Of a stretch of 64,000 nucleotides of DNA, positions 11,924-26,200 are shown piece after piece. The translations under genes and the position numbers were made by a program. Under the pieces are notes generated by a model. It saw only the letters and a list, made by a program, of their open reading frames with translations. It searched no databases and was not told where the DNA came from. Each line of letters starts with the position of its first letter. Position 1 is the first letter of the stretch. This stretch comes from Mercurialis annua (lineage: Eukaryota; Streptophyta; Magnoliopsida; Malpighiales; Euphorbiaceae): the NCBI RefSeq assembly GCF_937616625.2, contig NC_065574.1, forward strand, positions 24,926,501 to 24,990,500, given 5' to 3'.

Positions 11924-12041
11924 GTTCTCGAACGAGAACAGCCCATTTGGGATTGGTTCTCGTTCGAGAACCCCTGGTCTCGTACGAGACCAGGCCTTGA
12001 AGGTGATTCTCGTTCGAGAATCTTAATTCTCGAACGAGAAT
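11924..12041. promoter_or_regulatory. Cluster of five short palindromes in U3 (candidate enhancer)
   Basis: Five near-perfect palindromes lie within 118 bp: 11924-11939 (GTTCTCGAACGAGAAC), 11955-11972 (core TTCTCGTTCGAGAA), 11973-11994 (a perfect 22-bp palindrome centred on TCTCGTACGAGA), 12005-12022 (core TTCTCGTTCGAGAA) and 12026-12041 (core TTCTCGAACGAGAA). They sit about 160-280 bp inside the start of the LTR, in what should be U3. Four contain TTC-nn-GAA, the two-unit core of a heat-shock element; the 11973-11994 copy does not. The role as a transcription-factor array is inference. Alternatives are cruciform or hairpin DNA, or simple duplication by slippage. Confidence 0.5.
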
Positions 12042-12201
12042 CCATTAAATTCCTTTTTTTTCTTTTTATTTGATTTAAAATTTTTTATGGCAAATCAAGT
12101 CACTCACGAACCAACACGAACCCGACCATTAACTTTGATTTTTACTTCCTAATGATCAGAAAATTTGTCGGAAAAACGCTGAAAATTTACGGGGTATTAC
12201 A

Positions 12202-15200
12202 AAGCCAAACGTTTAAAATGTTACGAAACAAATCCAAACGTTTAAGACGTTACAAAACAAATCCAAACGTTTCTCCTTCTTAGCGATTTAATGAAACATT
12301 TACAAACGTTACGAAATAAATCCAAACGTTTCCCATTTTTAGCGATTTACGACAAACATTTAAAACGATATGAAAACAATCCAAACGTTGTACCATTTTA
12401 GTGATTTAGGCAAAACGTTTTCAAACATTTTGAAACAAATCCAAACGTTTTGTCTTTTTAGCAATTTATGCCAAACGTTTAAGACATTACGAAACAAATC
12501 CAAACTTTTAAAACGTTACGAAATAAATTCTAAAGTTTCTCCGTTTTAGCGATTTAAGCCAAACGTTTAAAACGTTACAAAAAATCCAAACGTTTCAAAT
12601 GTTACAAAACAAATCTACGCTTTTCTTCATTTTAGCGATTTAAGTCAAACGTTTACAAAAGTTACAAAATAAATCCAAATGTTTCACTTTTTTAGAGATT
12701 TAAGCCAACATTTAAAAAGTTATGAAACCAATTCAAATGTTTCACCTTTTTAGCAACTTAAGCCAAACGTTTTCAAACGTTATGAAACAAATCCATATGT
12801 TTCACCTTTTTACCGATTTATGAGAAACGTTAAAAATGTTACGAAACAAATCCAAACTTTTAAAATGTTACAAAACTAATCCAAACTTTTCTATTTTTTA
12901 GCAATTTAAGCCAAACGTTTACAAACGGTACAAAACAAAACCAAATGTTTCCCCTTTTTAGCGATTTAAGCCAAACGTTTAAAACGTTAAGAAACCAATC
13001 CAAATGTTTCCTTTTTTAGTGATTTAAGCCAAACATTTACAAAAGTTACGAAATAAATCCAAATGTTTCACTTTTTTAGCGATTGATGCCAAACGTTTAA
13101 AATTTTACGAAAAAAATCCAAACATATAGAACGTTATAAAAGAAATCCAAACGTTTCTCTGTTTTAGCGATTTAAGCCAAACGTTTACAAACGTTACGAA
13201 ACAAATCCAAACGTTTCACCTTATTAGCGATTGAAGTCAAGCGTTTAAAACGTTACGAAACCAATCCAAACATTTCCCCTTTTTAGCGATTTAAGAACGT
13301 TACAAAATAAATCCAAACGTTTCTCCGTTTTAGCGATTTAAGCCAAACGTTTAAAACGTTACATAACAAATCCAAAAGTTTCAAATGTTACAAAAATATC
13401 TACACGTTTCTTCGTTTTAGCAATTTAAGCCAAACGTTTACAAACATTACGAAACAAATCCAATTGTTTCACCTTTTTAGCATTTTAAGCCAAACGTTTA
13501 AAAAGTTAAGAAACCAATCAAAATGTTTCACCTTTTTAGCAATTGAAGTCAAACGTTTACAAACGTTACGAAACAAATTCAAATATTTCACCTTTTTAGC
13601 GATATAAGCGAAACGTTTAAAATGTTACGAAACAAATCCAAACAGTTAAACCGTTACAAAACTAATCAAAACGTTTCTCTATTTTAGCGATTTAAGCCAA
13701 ACGTTTACAAACGTTACAAAACAAAACCCAATGTTTCCTTTTTATATAGATTTAAGCCAAACGTTTACAAACGTTACAAAACAAATCCAAACGTTTCACC
13801 TTTTTAGCGATTGAAACCAAACGTTTAAAACGTTACGAAACAAATTTACCATTACAAAACCAATTCAAACGCTAAAAACGATACGAAACAAACCCAAACT
13901 TTTCACCTTTTTAAAATTTAAGGAAACGTTTACAGGCGTTACGAAACAAATCAAAACGTTTCACCTTTTTAGCGATTTAAGCCAAACGTTTACAAACGTT
14001 ACAAAACATATCCAAACGTTTCACCTTTTTAGCGATTTAAGCCAAACGTTTTCAAACGTTTTGAAACAAATCTAAACATTTTAAACGTTACAAAACAAAT
14101 CCTAACATTTCTCTGTTTTAGCGATTTAAGCCAAACATTTGCAAACGTAACGAAACAAAGTCAAACGTTTCCCGTTTTTAACGATTTAAGCCAAGCATTT
14201 ACAAACGTTACGAAACAAATCCAAACGTTTCACGTTTTTAGCGATTTAAGCCAAACGTTACGAAACAAATCCAAACGTTTAAAACATTACAAATAAAATC
14301 CAATTGTTTCTCCTTTTTAGCGATTTAAGTTAAACGTTTACAAATGTTACGAAACAAATACACACGTTTCCCATTTTTAGCGATTTAAACGTTACGAAAC
14401 AAATCAAAACGTTTCCCATTTTTAGCGATTTAAGACAAATATTTAAAACAGTATGAAAAAAATCTAAACGTTGCACAATTTTAGCGATTTAGGCCAAACG
14501 TTTACAAACAATACAAGACAAATCCAAACGTTTCTCCTTCTTAGCGATTTAAGCCTAACGTATACAAACGTTTCGAAACAAATCCAAACGTTTAACCTTT
14601 TTAACGATTTAAGCCAAACGTTTACAAACGTTACGAAACAAATCTAAACATTTCCTGTTTTTAGTGATTTAACCGAAACGTTTAAAACGTTACAAAACTA
14701 ATCCCAACATTTCTCTATTTTCGCGATTTAAGGCAAACGTTTACAAACGTTACAAAACAAAACCAAATGTTTCCCCTTTTTACCGATTTAAGTCAAACAT
14801 TTAAAACGTTATGAAACCAATCCAAATGTTTCCTTTTTTTAGTGATTTAAGCCAAACGTTTACAACGTTACGAAACAAATCCAAACGTTTCACCTTTTTA
14901 GCTATTGAATCCAAACGTTTAAAACGTTACGAAAAAAATCCAAAGGTATAGAACGTTACAAAACAAATCCAAACAATTCTATGTTTTAGCGATTTAAGCC
15001 AAACGTTTACAAACATTACGAAACAAATCCAAACTTTTCACATTTTTAGCGATTTAAGCAAAACGTTTAAAACTTTACGAAACCAATCAAAACATTTCCC
15101 TTTTTAGCGATTTAAGCCAAACGTTTAAAACGTTACGAAACAAATCCAAACGTTTAAAACGTTACAAAATAAATCAAATCATTTCTATGTTTTAGTGATT

Positions 15201-17230
15201 TAAGCCAAACGTTTAAAACGTTACAAAACAAATTCAAACGTTTCAAATGTTACAAAATAAATCTACACGTTTCTTCGTTTTAGCAATTTAAGCCAAATGT
15301 TTACAAACGTTACGAAACAAATCCAAACGTTTCACCTTTTTAGCGATTGTAGCCAAACATTTAAAACGTTACGAAACAAATCCAAACGTTTAAAACATTA
15401 CAAAACAAATCCAAACGTTTCTCCTTTTTAGCGATTTAAGTCAAACGTTTAGAAACGTTACGGAAAAAATCAAAACGTTTCCCATTTTTTGCGATTTAAG
15501 ACAAACATTTTAAATGGTACAAAAACAATCAAAACGTTTCACCTTTTTAGCAATTTAGGCCAAATGCTCACAAACGTTACGAAACAAATCCAAACGTTTC
15601 ACCTTTTTAACGATTTAAACAAAACGTTTTCAAACGTTACGAAACAAATCCAAACGTTTCACAATTTAGCGATTTAAGCCAAACGTTTACAAACGTTACG
15701 AAACAAATCCAAACATTTAAAAAGTCATGAAACAAATCCAAACGTTTAAAATTTTACGAAACCAATCGAAACCTTTAAAACGATACGAAACAAATCCAAA
15801 CGTTTCACCTTTTTAGCGATTAAAGGAAAGGTTTACAAACAATATGAAACAAATCAAAACGTTTCACCTTTTTAGCGATTTAAGCCAAACGTTTAAAACG
15901 TTATGAAACAAATCCGAACGTTTAAAACGTTACAAAACAAATCCAAACGTTTCTCTGTTTTAGCGATTTAAGTCAAACGTTTACAAACGTAACGAAACAA
16001 AATCAAACGTTTCACCTTTTTAGCGGTTTAAGCCAAATGTTTAAAACGTTACGAAAACAATCCAAACGTTTCCCCTTTTTAGAGATTTAAGCCAAACGTT
16101 TACAAACTTTACGAAACAAATCAAAATGTTTCACCTTTTTAGCGATTTAATCCAAACGTTTAAAACAAATCCAAACGTTTAAGACGTTACAAAACAAATC
16201 CAAACCTTTCTCCTTCTTAGCAATTTAAGTGAAACGTTTACAAACATTACGAAATAAATCCAAACGTTTCCCATTTTTAGCGATTTAAGACAAACATTTA
16301 AAACGATATGAAAACAATCCAAACGTTGCACCATTTTAGTGATTTAGGCCAAACGTTTATAAACATTTTGAAACAAATCCAAACATTTCGTCTTTTTAGC
16401 AATTTAAGCCAAACGTTTAAGACGTTACGAAACAAATCCAAACGTTTAAAACGTTACGAAATAAATTCAAACGTTTCTCCGTTTTAGCGATTTAAGCCAA
16501 ACGTTTAAAACGTTACAAAAAATCCAAACGTTTCAAATGTTACCAAACAAATCTATGCTTTTCTTCGTTTTAGCAATTTAAGCCAAACGTTTACAAAAGT
16601 TATAAAACAAATCCAAATGTTTCACCTTTTTAAAGATTTAAGCCAACGTTTAAAAAGTTACGAAACGAATCCAAACGTTTCACCTTTTTAGCAACTTAAG
16701 CCAAACATTTTCAAACGTTACGAAACAAATCCATATGTTTCACCTTTTTACCGATTTATGAGAAACGTTAAAAATGTTACGAAACAAATCCAAACTTTTA
16801 AAACGTTACAAAACAAATCCAAACTTTTCTATATTTTAGCAATTTATGCCAAACGGTACAAAACAAAACCAAATGTTTCCCCCTTTTAGCGATTTAAGCC
16901 AAACGTTTAAAACGTTAAGAAACCAATCCAAATGTTTCCCCTTTTTAGTGATTTAAGCCAAACGTTTACAAACGATAAGAAACAAATCCAAACGTTTCAC
17001 CTTTTTCGCGATTGATGCCAAACGTTTAAAACGTTACGAAAAAAATCCAAACGTATAGAATGTTATAAAACAAATCCAAACATTTCTTCATTTTAGCGAT
17101 TTAAGCCAAACTCTTACAAACGTTACGAAACAAATCTAAACGTTTCACCTTTTAAGCGATTGAAGCCAAGCGTTTAAAACGTTACGAAACCAATCCAAAC
17201 ATTTCCCCTTTTTAGCGATTTAAGCGAAAC
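12202..17230. repeat. About 2-kb higher-order period in satellite A (three diverged copies)
   Basis: The same unusual monomer variants recur in the same order. The variant with GCGATTGATGCC or its equivalent followed by a TATAGAACGTTA-type half-unit appears near 13083, 14905 and 17018. The marker ACCGATTTATGAG appears near 12815 and 16753. TTTAAGACGT starts at 12241 and 16178. The copies differ at many bases, so this is an old duplication layer. Copy boundaries are approximate. Confidence 0.7.
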
Positions 17231-20200
17231 GTTTACAAACATTACGAAACAAATCCAAACGTTTCACCTTTTTAGCAATTTAAGTAAATGTTTAAAACGT
17301 TACGAAACAAATCCAAACGTTTCACTTTTTTAGCGATTTAAGCCAAACTTTTAAAACGTTACGAAACAAATCCAAATGTTTCTCCTTTTTAGCAATTTAA
17401 GCGAAACATTAAATAACATTACAAAACAAATCCAAATGTTTTATCTGTTAAGCGAATTAAGCCAAATGTTTAAAACATTACGAAGCAAATCCAAACGTTT
17501 AAAACGTTACAAAACATATTCCAACGTTTCTCCGTTCTGGCGATTTAGCCAAAGGTTCACAAATGTTAGGAAACAAATCCAAACGTTTCACCTTTTTAGT
17601 GATTTAAGCCAAATGTTTAATACATTACGAAACCAATCCAAACGTTTCACCTTTTTAGCAATTTAAGCAAAACGTTACGAAACAAATCGACACGTTTAAA
17701 ACGTTACAAAACAAATCCAAAAGTTTCTCCGTTTTAGCGATTTAAGCCAAACGTTTACAAACGTCACCAAACAAATCCAAACGTTTCACCTTTTTAGCGA
17801 TTTAAGCCAAATATTTAAAACATTACGAAACAAATCCAAACATTTAAAACATAACAAAACAAATCCAGATGTTTCTTCCTTTTAGCGATTTAAGCCAAAC
17901 ATTTACAAACATTACGAAACAAATGTAAACGTTTCCCCTTTTCAGCGATGTAAGCCAAACGTTAACAAAAAATACTAAACAAATCTAAACGTTTCACCTT
18001 TTTGCAATTTAAACCAAACGTTTAAAACGTTACGAAACCAATCCAAACGTTTCACCATTTTAGCGATTTTTGCCAAACGTTTACAAACGTTACGAAACAA
18101 ATCCAAATGTTTCACCTTTTTAGCGATTTAAGCAAGACGTTTACAAACATTACAAAACAAATCCAAACGTTTCCCTTTTCAGCGATTTAGGCCAAATGTT
18201 TACAAATTTTACGAAACAAATCCAAACGTTTCACCTTTTTAGCGATTTAAGCCAAACATTTAAAACATTACGAAACCAATCCAAACATTTGACCTTTTTA
18301 GCGATTTAAGCCAAACGTTTACAAACGTTAAGAAATACATCCAAATGTTTAACCTTTTTAGCGATTTAAGCCAAATGTTTAAAACGTTAAAAAACCAATC
18401 CAAATGTTTCACCTTTTTAGCAATTTAAGCCAAACGTTTACAAACAATACGAAACAAATCCAAGCGTTTCCCCTTTTTAGCGATTTAAGCCAAACGTTTA
18501 TAACATTACGAAACAAATCCAAACGCTTAAAACATTACAAAACAAATCCAAACGTTTCTCCGTTTCAACAATATAAGCCAAACATATACAAACGTTATGA
18601 AACAAATCCAAATGTTTCCCTTTTTCGCGATTTAAACTAAACGTTTAAAATATTATGAAACAAATCCAAACGTATCACCTTTTTAGCTATTTAGTTCAAA
18701 CGTTTACAAATGTTACGAAGCAAATCCAAATGTTTCACCTCTTTAGCGATTTAAGCCGAACGTTTAAAAGGTTATGAAACAAATCCAAACGTTTTAAACA
18801 TTACGAAACAAATCCAAACGTTTCTCTGTGTTTGCGATTTAGGCCAAATGTTAACAAATGTTACAAAAAAAAATACAAATGTTTCACCTTTTTATTGATT
18901 TAAGCAAAATGCTTAAAACATTACAAAACAAATCCAAACGTTTAAAACGTTACAAAACAAATCCAAACGTTTCTTCCTTTTAGCGATTTAAGCCAAACGT
19001 TTACAAAAATTACGAAACAAATCTAAATGTTTCACCTTTTTAGCGATTTAAGCCAAACGTTTAAAACGTTACGAAACCAATCCAAATGTTTCACCTTTTT
19101 AGTGATTTAAGCCAAACGTTTACAAATGTTACGAAACAAATCCAAATGATTCACCTTTTTAGCGATTTAAGCCAAACGTTGCGAAACAAATCCAAACGTT
19201 CACCTTTTTAGCAATCTAGGCCAAAAGTTTACAAATGTTACGAAACAAATCCAATTGTTTCACCTTTGTAGCGATTCAAGCCAAACGTCTAAAAGGTTAC
19301 GAAACAAATCCAAACTTCTAAAATGTTACAAAACAAATCCAAACGTTTCTCCGTGTTAGCGATTTAAGCCAAATGTTTACAAACGTTACGAAAGAAATCC
19401 AAACTTTTCGCCTTTTTAGCTATTTAAGCCAAACGTTTAAAACATTACGAAACAAATCCAAACGTTTAAAACATTACAAAATAAATCTAAGCGTTTCTTC
19501 CATTTAGCGATCTAAGCCAAATGTTTACAAACATTACGAAACAAATCTAAACGTTTCGCCTTTTTAGCGATTTAAGCCACACGTTTAAAACGTTACGAAA
19601 CCAAATGTTTCACCTTTTTAGCGATTTAAACCAAACGTTACGAAATAATTCCAAACGTTTCACCTTTTTAGCAATTTAAGCCAAACGTTCAAAACGTTGA
19701 GAAACCAAGCGAAATGTTTCACATTTTTAGCGATTTAAGCCAAACGTTTAGAAACGTTAAGAAACAAATCCAAACGTTCACCTTTTTAGCGATTTAAGCC
19801 AACATTTAAAATGTTACGAAACAAATCTAAACGTATAACACGTAACAAAACAAATCTAAACGTTTCTCTGTTTTAACGATTTCAGCCAAATGATTACAAA
19901 TGTTATGAAACAAATCCAATTGTTCCCTTTTTAGTGATTTAAGCAAACGTTTAAAACGTCACGAAACCAATCAACGTTTCCCTTTTTTAGCGATTTAAGC
20001 CAAATGTTTACAAACGTTACGAAACAAATCCAAACGTTACACCTTTTTAGCGATTTAAGCTAAACGTTTAAAACGTTACGAAGCAAATCCAAATGTTTGA
20101 AACATTAAAAAACAAATCAAAATGTTTCTCCGTTTTAGCGATTTAAGCCAAACTATTACAAACATTTCGAAACAAATCCAAACGTTTCACATTTTTAGCG

Positions 20201-23200
20201 ATTTAAGCCAAACATTTAAAACGTTAAGAAACAAATGCAAACGTTTAAAACGCCACAAAAAAATCCAAACGTTTCTTCCTTTTAGCGATTTAGGCCAAAC
20301 ATTTACAAACGCTACGAAACCAATCTAAACGTTTAACCTTTTTAGCGAATTAAGCCAAACGTTTAAAACGTTACGAAACTAATCCAAAAGTCTCACCTTT
20401 TTAGCAATTTAAGGCAAACGTTTACAAACGTTACGAAATAAATCCAAACGTCTCACCTTTTTAGCGATTTAAGCCCAACGTTTAAAACGTTGAGAAACCA
20501 ATCCAAACGTTTAACCTTTTTAGCAATTTAAGCCAAACGTTTACATACGTTACGAAACAAATCCAAACGTTTCCCCTTATTAGTGATGTAAGACAAACGT
20601 TTAAAACGTTATATAACAAATCCAAACGTTTAAAACATTACAAAACAAATCCAAACGTTTCTACGTTTTAGCGATTTAAGCCAAACATTTACAAATGTTG
20701 CTAAACAAATCCAAACGTTTTACCTTTTTAGCGATTTAAGCCAAACGTTTAAAACGTTACGAAACCAATCCAAACGTTTCCCCTTTTAGTGATTTAAGCC
20801 AACGTTTAGAAACATTATGAAATAAATCCAAACATTTCACATTTTTAGCGATTTAAGCTAAACGTTTAAAACGTTATGAAACCAATCCAAACGTTTCCCC
20901 TTTTTAGCAATTAAAGCCAAACGTTTACAAAAGTTACGAAACAAATCCAACTGTTTCACCTTATTAGCGATTTGCGCCAACCGTTTAAAACGTTACGAAA
21001 CAAATCCAAACGTTTAAAACATTACGAAACACATCCAAACGTTTCTCCATTTTAGCGATTTAAGCCAAAAGTTTAAAATGTTACGAAACTAATCTAAACG
21101 CTTCATTTTTTAACGATTTCGGCCAAACGTTTAAAAACGTTACGAAACAAATCCAAACGTTTCACCTTTTTAGCGATTTACGCCAAACGTTTAAAACGTT
21201 ATGAAACAAATCCAACCGTTTAAAACGTTACAAAACAAATCAACACGTTTCTCCTTTTTAGCAATTTAGGCCAAACATTTAAAAACGTTACGAAACAAAT
21301 CCAAACGTTTCACTTTTTATCGATTTAGGCCAAACTTTTAAAACGTTACAAAATCAATCCAAACGTTTAAAACGTTACAAAACAAATCCAAACGTTTCAC
21401 CTTTTTAGCGATTTAAGCCAAACTTTTACAAACATTACAAATGAAATCCAAATGTGTCTCCGTTTTAGGGATTTAAGCTAAACGTTTACAAACGTTACGA
21501 AACAAATCCAAACGTTACCACTTTTAGCAATTTAAGCCAAACGTTCACAAACGTTACGAAACAAATCCAAACGTTTCACATTTTTAACAATTTAAGCCAA
21601 ATGTTTAATATATTACGAAACAAATCCAAACGTATAAAACCTAACAAAACAAATCCAAACGTTTCTCCGTTTTAGCGATTCAAGACAAACGTTTACAAAC
21701 GATACGAAACAAATCCAACTGTTTCACCTTTTTAGTAATTTAAGCAAAACGTTTAAAACGTTACGAAACCAATCCAAATATTCCCCCTTTTTAGCGATTT
21801 AAGCCAAACGTTTACTAACGTTACGAAACAAATCCAAACATTTCTCCTTTTTAGCAATTTAAGTCAAACGTTTAAAACATTACGAAACAAATCCAAACGT
21901 TTCACCTTTTTAGCGAATTAAGCCAAACGTTTACAAACGTTACAAAATAAATCCAAATGTCTCACCTTTTTAGCGATTTAAGCCAAACGTTTAAAACGTT
22001 AAGAGACCAATCCAAACGTTTAACCTTTGTAGCAATTTAAGCCAAACGTTTACAAACGTGACGGAACAAATACAAACGTTTCACCTTTTTAGTGATTTAA
22101 GCCAAACTTTTAAAACGTCACATAACAAATCCAAACGTTTTACCTCTTTAGCGATTTAAGCCAAACATTTAAATCGTTACGAAACCAATCCAAACGTTTC
22201 CGCTTTTTAGCGATTTAAACCAAACGTTTACAAATGTTATGAAACCAAACCAAACGTTTCCCCTTTTTTGCGATATAAGCCAAACGTTTACAAACGTTTC
22301 GAAAAAAATCCAACTGTTTCACCTTTTTAGCGATTTAAGCCAAACGTTTAAAACGTTACGAAACAAATCCAAACGTTTAAAACATTACGAAACAAATCGA
22401 AACGTTTAAAAAATTACAAAACACATCCAAACGTTTCTCTCTTTTAGCGATTTAAGCCAAAAGTTTAAGATGTTACGAAACTAATCTAAATGTTTCACTT
22501 TTTTAGCGATTTAGGCCAAACGTTTAAAAACGTTACGAAACAAATCTTAACGTTCCACCTTTTTATCGATTTAAGCCAAACGTTTAAAACATTACGAAAC
22601 AAATCCAACCGTTTATAACGTTAGAAAACAAATCCAAACATTTCCAATGTTATAAAACAAATCAACACGTTTCTCCTTTTTAGCGATTTAGGCCAAACGT
22701 TAAAAAAGTTACGAAACAAATCCAAACGTTCCCCCTTTTATCGATTTAGGACAAACCTTTAAAACGTTACGAAATCAATCTAAACGTTTAAAACGTTACA
22801 AAACAAATCCAAATGTTTCACCTTTTTAGCGATTTATGCCAAACGTTACGAAACAAATCCAAATATTTAACATTTTTAGCGATTTAAGCCAAACGTTTCG
22901 AAACAAATCCAAACGTTTAAAACGTTACAAAACAAATCCATATGTGTCTCCGTCTTAGGGATTTAAGCCAAACGTTTACAAACATTACGAAACAAATCCA
23001 AACATATAAAACGTTACAAAACAAATCCAAACGTTTCTCCGTTTTAGAGATTCAAGCCAAACGTTTACAAACGTTACGAAACAAATCCAAACGTTTTCCC
23101 TTTTTAGTAATTTAAGAAAAACGTTTAAAACGTTACTAAACCAATCCAAACATTTCCCCTTTTTAGCGATTTAAGCCAAAAGTTTAAAAACGTTACGAAA

Positions 23201-26200
23201 CAAAGCCAAACGTTTCTCCTTTTTAGCAATTTAGGCCAAACGTTTAAAAAGTTACAAAACAAATCCAAACGTTTCAACTTTTTAGCAAAATAAGCCAAAC
23301 GTTTACAAACGTAACAAAACAATTCCATACGTTTCACCTTTTTATCGATTTAAGCAAAACATTTAAAACATTACGAAACAAATCCAAATGTTTCATCTTT
23401 TTAGCGATTTACGCCAAACGTTTTCAAACGTTACGAAACAAATCCAAACATTTCAACTTTTTACCGATTTAAGCCAAATGTTTACGAACGTTACAAACAA
23501 ATCCAAACATTTCACCATTGTAACGATTTAAGACAAACGTTTTCAAATGTTACGAAATAAATCCAAACGTTTAAAATGTCACGAAACAAATTCAAAACAT
23601 TTAAAACGTTACGAAACCAATCCAAACGTTTAAAATGCTACGAAACCAATCTAAACGTTTCCCCGCTTTAGCGATTTAAGCCAAACGTTTACAAGCGTAA
23701 CAAAAAAATCCAAACGTTTCACCTTTTTGGCGATTTAAGCCAAACGCTTAAAACGTTACAAAATAAATCCAAACGTTTCTTCCTTTTGGCGATTTAAACC
23801 AAACGCTTACAAACATTACAAAAAAATCTATACGTTTCACCTGTTTAGTGATCTTAGCCAAACATTTAAAACGTTACGAAACCAATTCAAATGTTTAACC
23901 TTTTTAGGGATTTAAGCCAAACGTTACAAAATAAATCCAAACGTTTCCCCTTTTTAGCGATTTCAGCCAAACGTCTAAAACTTTATGAAACAAATCCAAA
24001 CGTTTAAAACGTTACAAAACAAATCCAAACATTTCTCCCTTTTAGCGATTTAAGCCAAACGTTTACAAACGTTATGAAACAAATCCAAATGTTTCCTTTT
24101 TAGCGATTTAAGTCAAACGTTTAAAACATTACGAAACCAATCAAAGCTATTTCGCTTTTTGGTAATTTAAACCAAACGTTTAAAAACATTACGAAACAAA
24201 TTCAAATATTTCACCTTTTTAGCGATTTAAGCAGAATGTTTGAAACGTTACGAAACAAATCCAAACGTTTAAAACGTTACAACAGAAATCCAAAGGTTTC
24301 TCCATTTTAGAGATTTTAGCCAAATGTTTACAAACGTTACGAAACAAATCCAAACGTTTCACCTTTTTAGCGATTCAAGCCTAACGTTTAAAATCTTACG
24401 AAACCAATCCAAATGTTTTCCCTTTTTAGCGATTTAAGCCAAACATTTACAAATATTATGAAACAAATCCAAATATTTCACCTTTTTAGCGATTGAAGCC
24501 AAACTTTTCAAACGTTACGAAACCATTCCAAACATTTCACCTTTTTAGCGATTTAAGTCAAACGTTTAAAAACGTTATGAAACAAATCCAAATGTTTCAC
24601 CTTTTTAGCGATTTAAGCCAAACGTCTAAAATGTTACGAAACAAATTCAAACGTTTAAAACATTACAAAGCAAATCCAAATGTTTCTCCCTTTTAGCGAT
24701 TTCAGCCAAACGTTATGAAACAAATCCAAATGTTTCCCTTTTTAGTGATTTAAGCCAAATGTTTAAAACGTTACGAAACCTGTCAAAACGTTTCCCCTTT
24801 TTAGCGACTTAAGCGAAACGATTACAAACGTTGCGAAACAAATCCAAATGTTTTACCTTTTTAGCTATTTGAGCCAAAACAAATACAAACGTTTAGAACA
24901 TTACAAAGCAAATCCACACGTTTAGAACATTACAAAGCAAATCCAAATGTTTATCCGTATTAGCGATTTAAGAAAAACGTTTACAAACGTTACTCAACAA
25001 ATCCAAACGTTTCCCCTTTTTAGCGATTTAAGCCAAACGTTTTTAAACGTTACGCAACAAATCCAAACGTTTTACCTTTTTAGCGATTTAAGCCAAACGT
25101 TTAAAATGTTACGAAACAAATCTAAACATTTAAAACATTACAAAACAAATCCAAATGTTTGTCCCTTTTAGCGATTTAAGCCAAACGTTATGTAACAAAT
25201 CCAAATGTTTCCCTTTTTAGCGATTTAAGCCAAATGTTGAAAACATTACGAAACCATTCAAAACGTTTCCCCGTTTTAGCGATTTAAGCCAAACGATTAC
25301 AAACGTTACGAAACAAATCCAAACGTTTCACCTTTTTAGCGATTTATGCCAAACCTTTAAAACATTACAAAGCAAATCCAAACGTTTAAAACATTACAAA
25401 ACAAATCCAAATGTTTCTCTATTTTAGCGATTTAAGACAAACGTTTACAAACGTTACTCAACAAATCCAAACGTTTCCCCTTTTAAGGGATTTAAGCCAA
25501 ACGTTTTCAAACGTTACGAAACAAATCCAAACGTTTCACCTTTTTAGCAATTTAAGCCAAACGTTTACAAACGTTACGAAACAAATCCAAACATTTAAAA
25601 CGTTAAGAAACAAATCCAAACGTTTAAAACGTTACGAAACAAATCCAAACGATTAAAACGTTATGAAACCAATCCAAACGTTTAAAACGTTACGAAACCA
25701 ATCCAAACGTTTCGCCGTTTTAGCGATTTAAGCCAAACGTTTACAAAAGTTACGAAACAAATCCAAACGTTTCACCTTTTTAGCGATTTAAGCCAAACGT
25801 TTAAAACGTTACGAAACAAATCTAAATGTTTAAGAGTTACAAAACAAATTCAAACGTTTCTTCATTTTAGCGATTTAATCCAAACGTTTACAAACATTAC
25901 GAAGTAAATCTAAATGTTTCACCCTTTTAGCGATTTAAGCCAAACGTTTAAAACGTTACGAAACTAATCCAAATGTTTCACCTTTTTAGCGATTTAAGAC
26001 AAACATCTACAAACGTTACGAAATAAATCCAAACGTTTCACCTTTTTAGTGATTATAGCTAAACTTTTAAAACATTACGAAACCAATCCAAATTTTTCCC
26101 ATTTTTAGCGATTTAAGCCAAACGTTTACAAACGTTAAGAAACAAATCCAAACATTTCACCTTTTTAGCGATTTAAGCCAAACATTTAAAACATTACGAA

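Larger units (their letters stand above)
4886..12201 (-). mobile_element. Truncated Ty3/gypsy retrotransposon (Tekay/Del-like chromovirus)
   Basis: This is a non-satellite segment of 7316 bp in inverse orientation. In transcription order it has a 5' LTR (12201-9365), a tRNA-iMet primer-binding site (9360-9349), a leader, gag, aspartic protease, reverse transcriptase, RNase H and the N-terminal part of integrase. The order PR-RT-RH-IN is that of Ty3/gypsy. The wording of the RT motifs ([25 protein letters not shown]) and the TGTAATACCCC LTR start fit plant Tekay/Del chromoviruses. The rest of integrase, any chromodomain, the polypurine tract and the 3' LTR are missing: the element stops at 4886 directly against satellite A. 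No target-site duplication can be identified, because only the LTR end at 12201 is an original end. Age cannot be estimated from LTR divergence with one LTR. Two frameshifts and two internal stops make it non-autonomous. Confidence 0.96.
9365..12201 (-). repeat. 5' LTR of the Ty3/gypsy element
   Basis: The LTR is about 2837 bp. Read on the minus strand it begins TGTAATACCCCG at 12201 and ends GGGTCGTGACA at 9365, so it has the canonical TG...CA ends. The PBS follows 4 nt after it. It is AT-rich and contains a palindrome cluster near its start (11924-12041), a 27-bp triplicate (10786-10866) and another triplicate (about 9954-10076). TATA-like runs at about 10514-10525 and 10198-10205 are possible promoter TATA boxes, but the LTR is too AT-rich to choose between them. 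A 74-codon open frame at 11718-11494 has no domain I recognise. There is no partner LTR in the window for confirmation; both ends rest on the terminal motifs, the PBS and the satellite junction. Confidence 0.93.

Noticed and set aside
11820..12026. 68-codon plus-strand frame over the palindrome cluster
   Set aside because: Antisense to the element and made partly of palindromic sequence; no domain.
4886..12206. Target-site duplication flanking the retroelement
   Set aside because: The 5 bp after 12201 (AAGCC) are ordinary satellite sequence and are not repeated before 4886; the left end is a truncation and so cannot show one.
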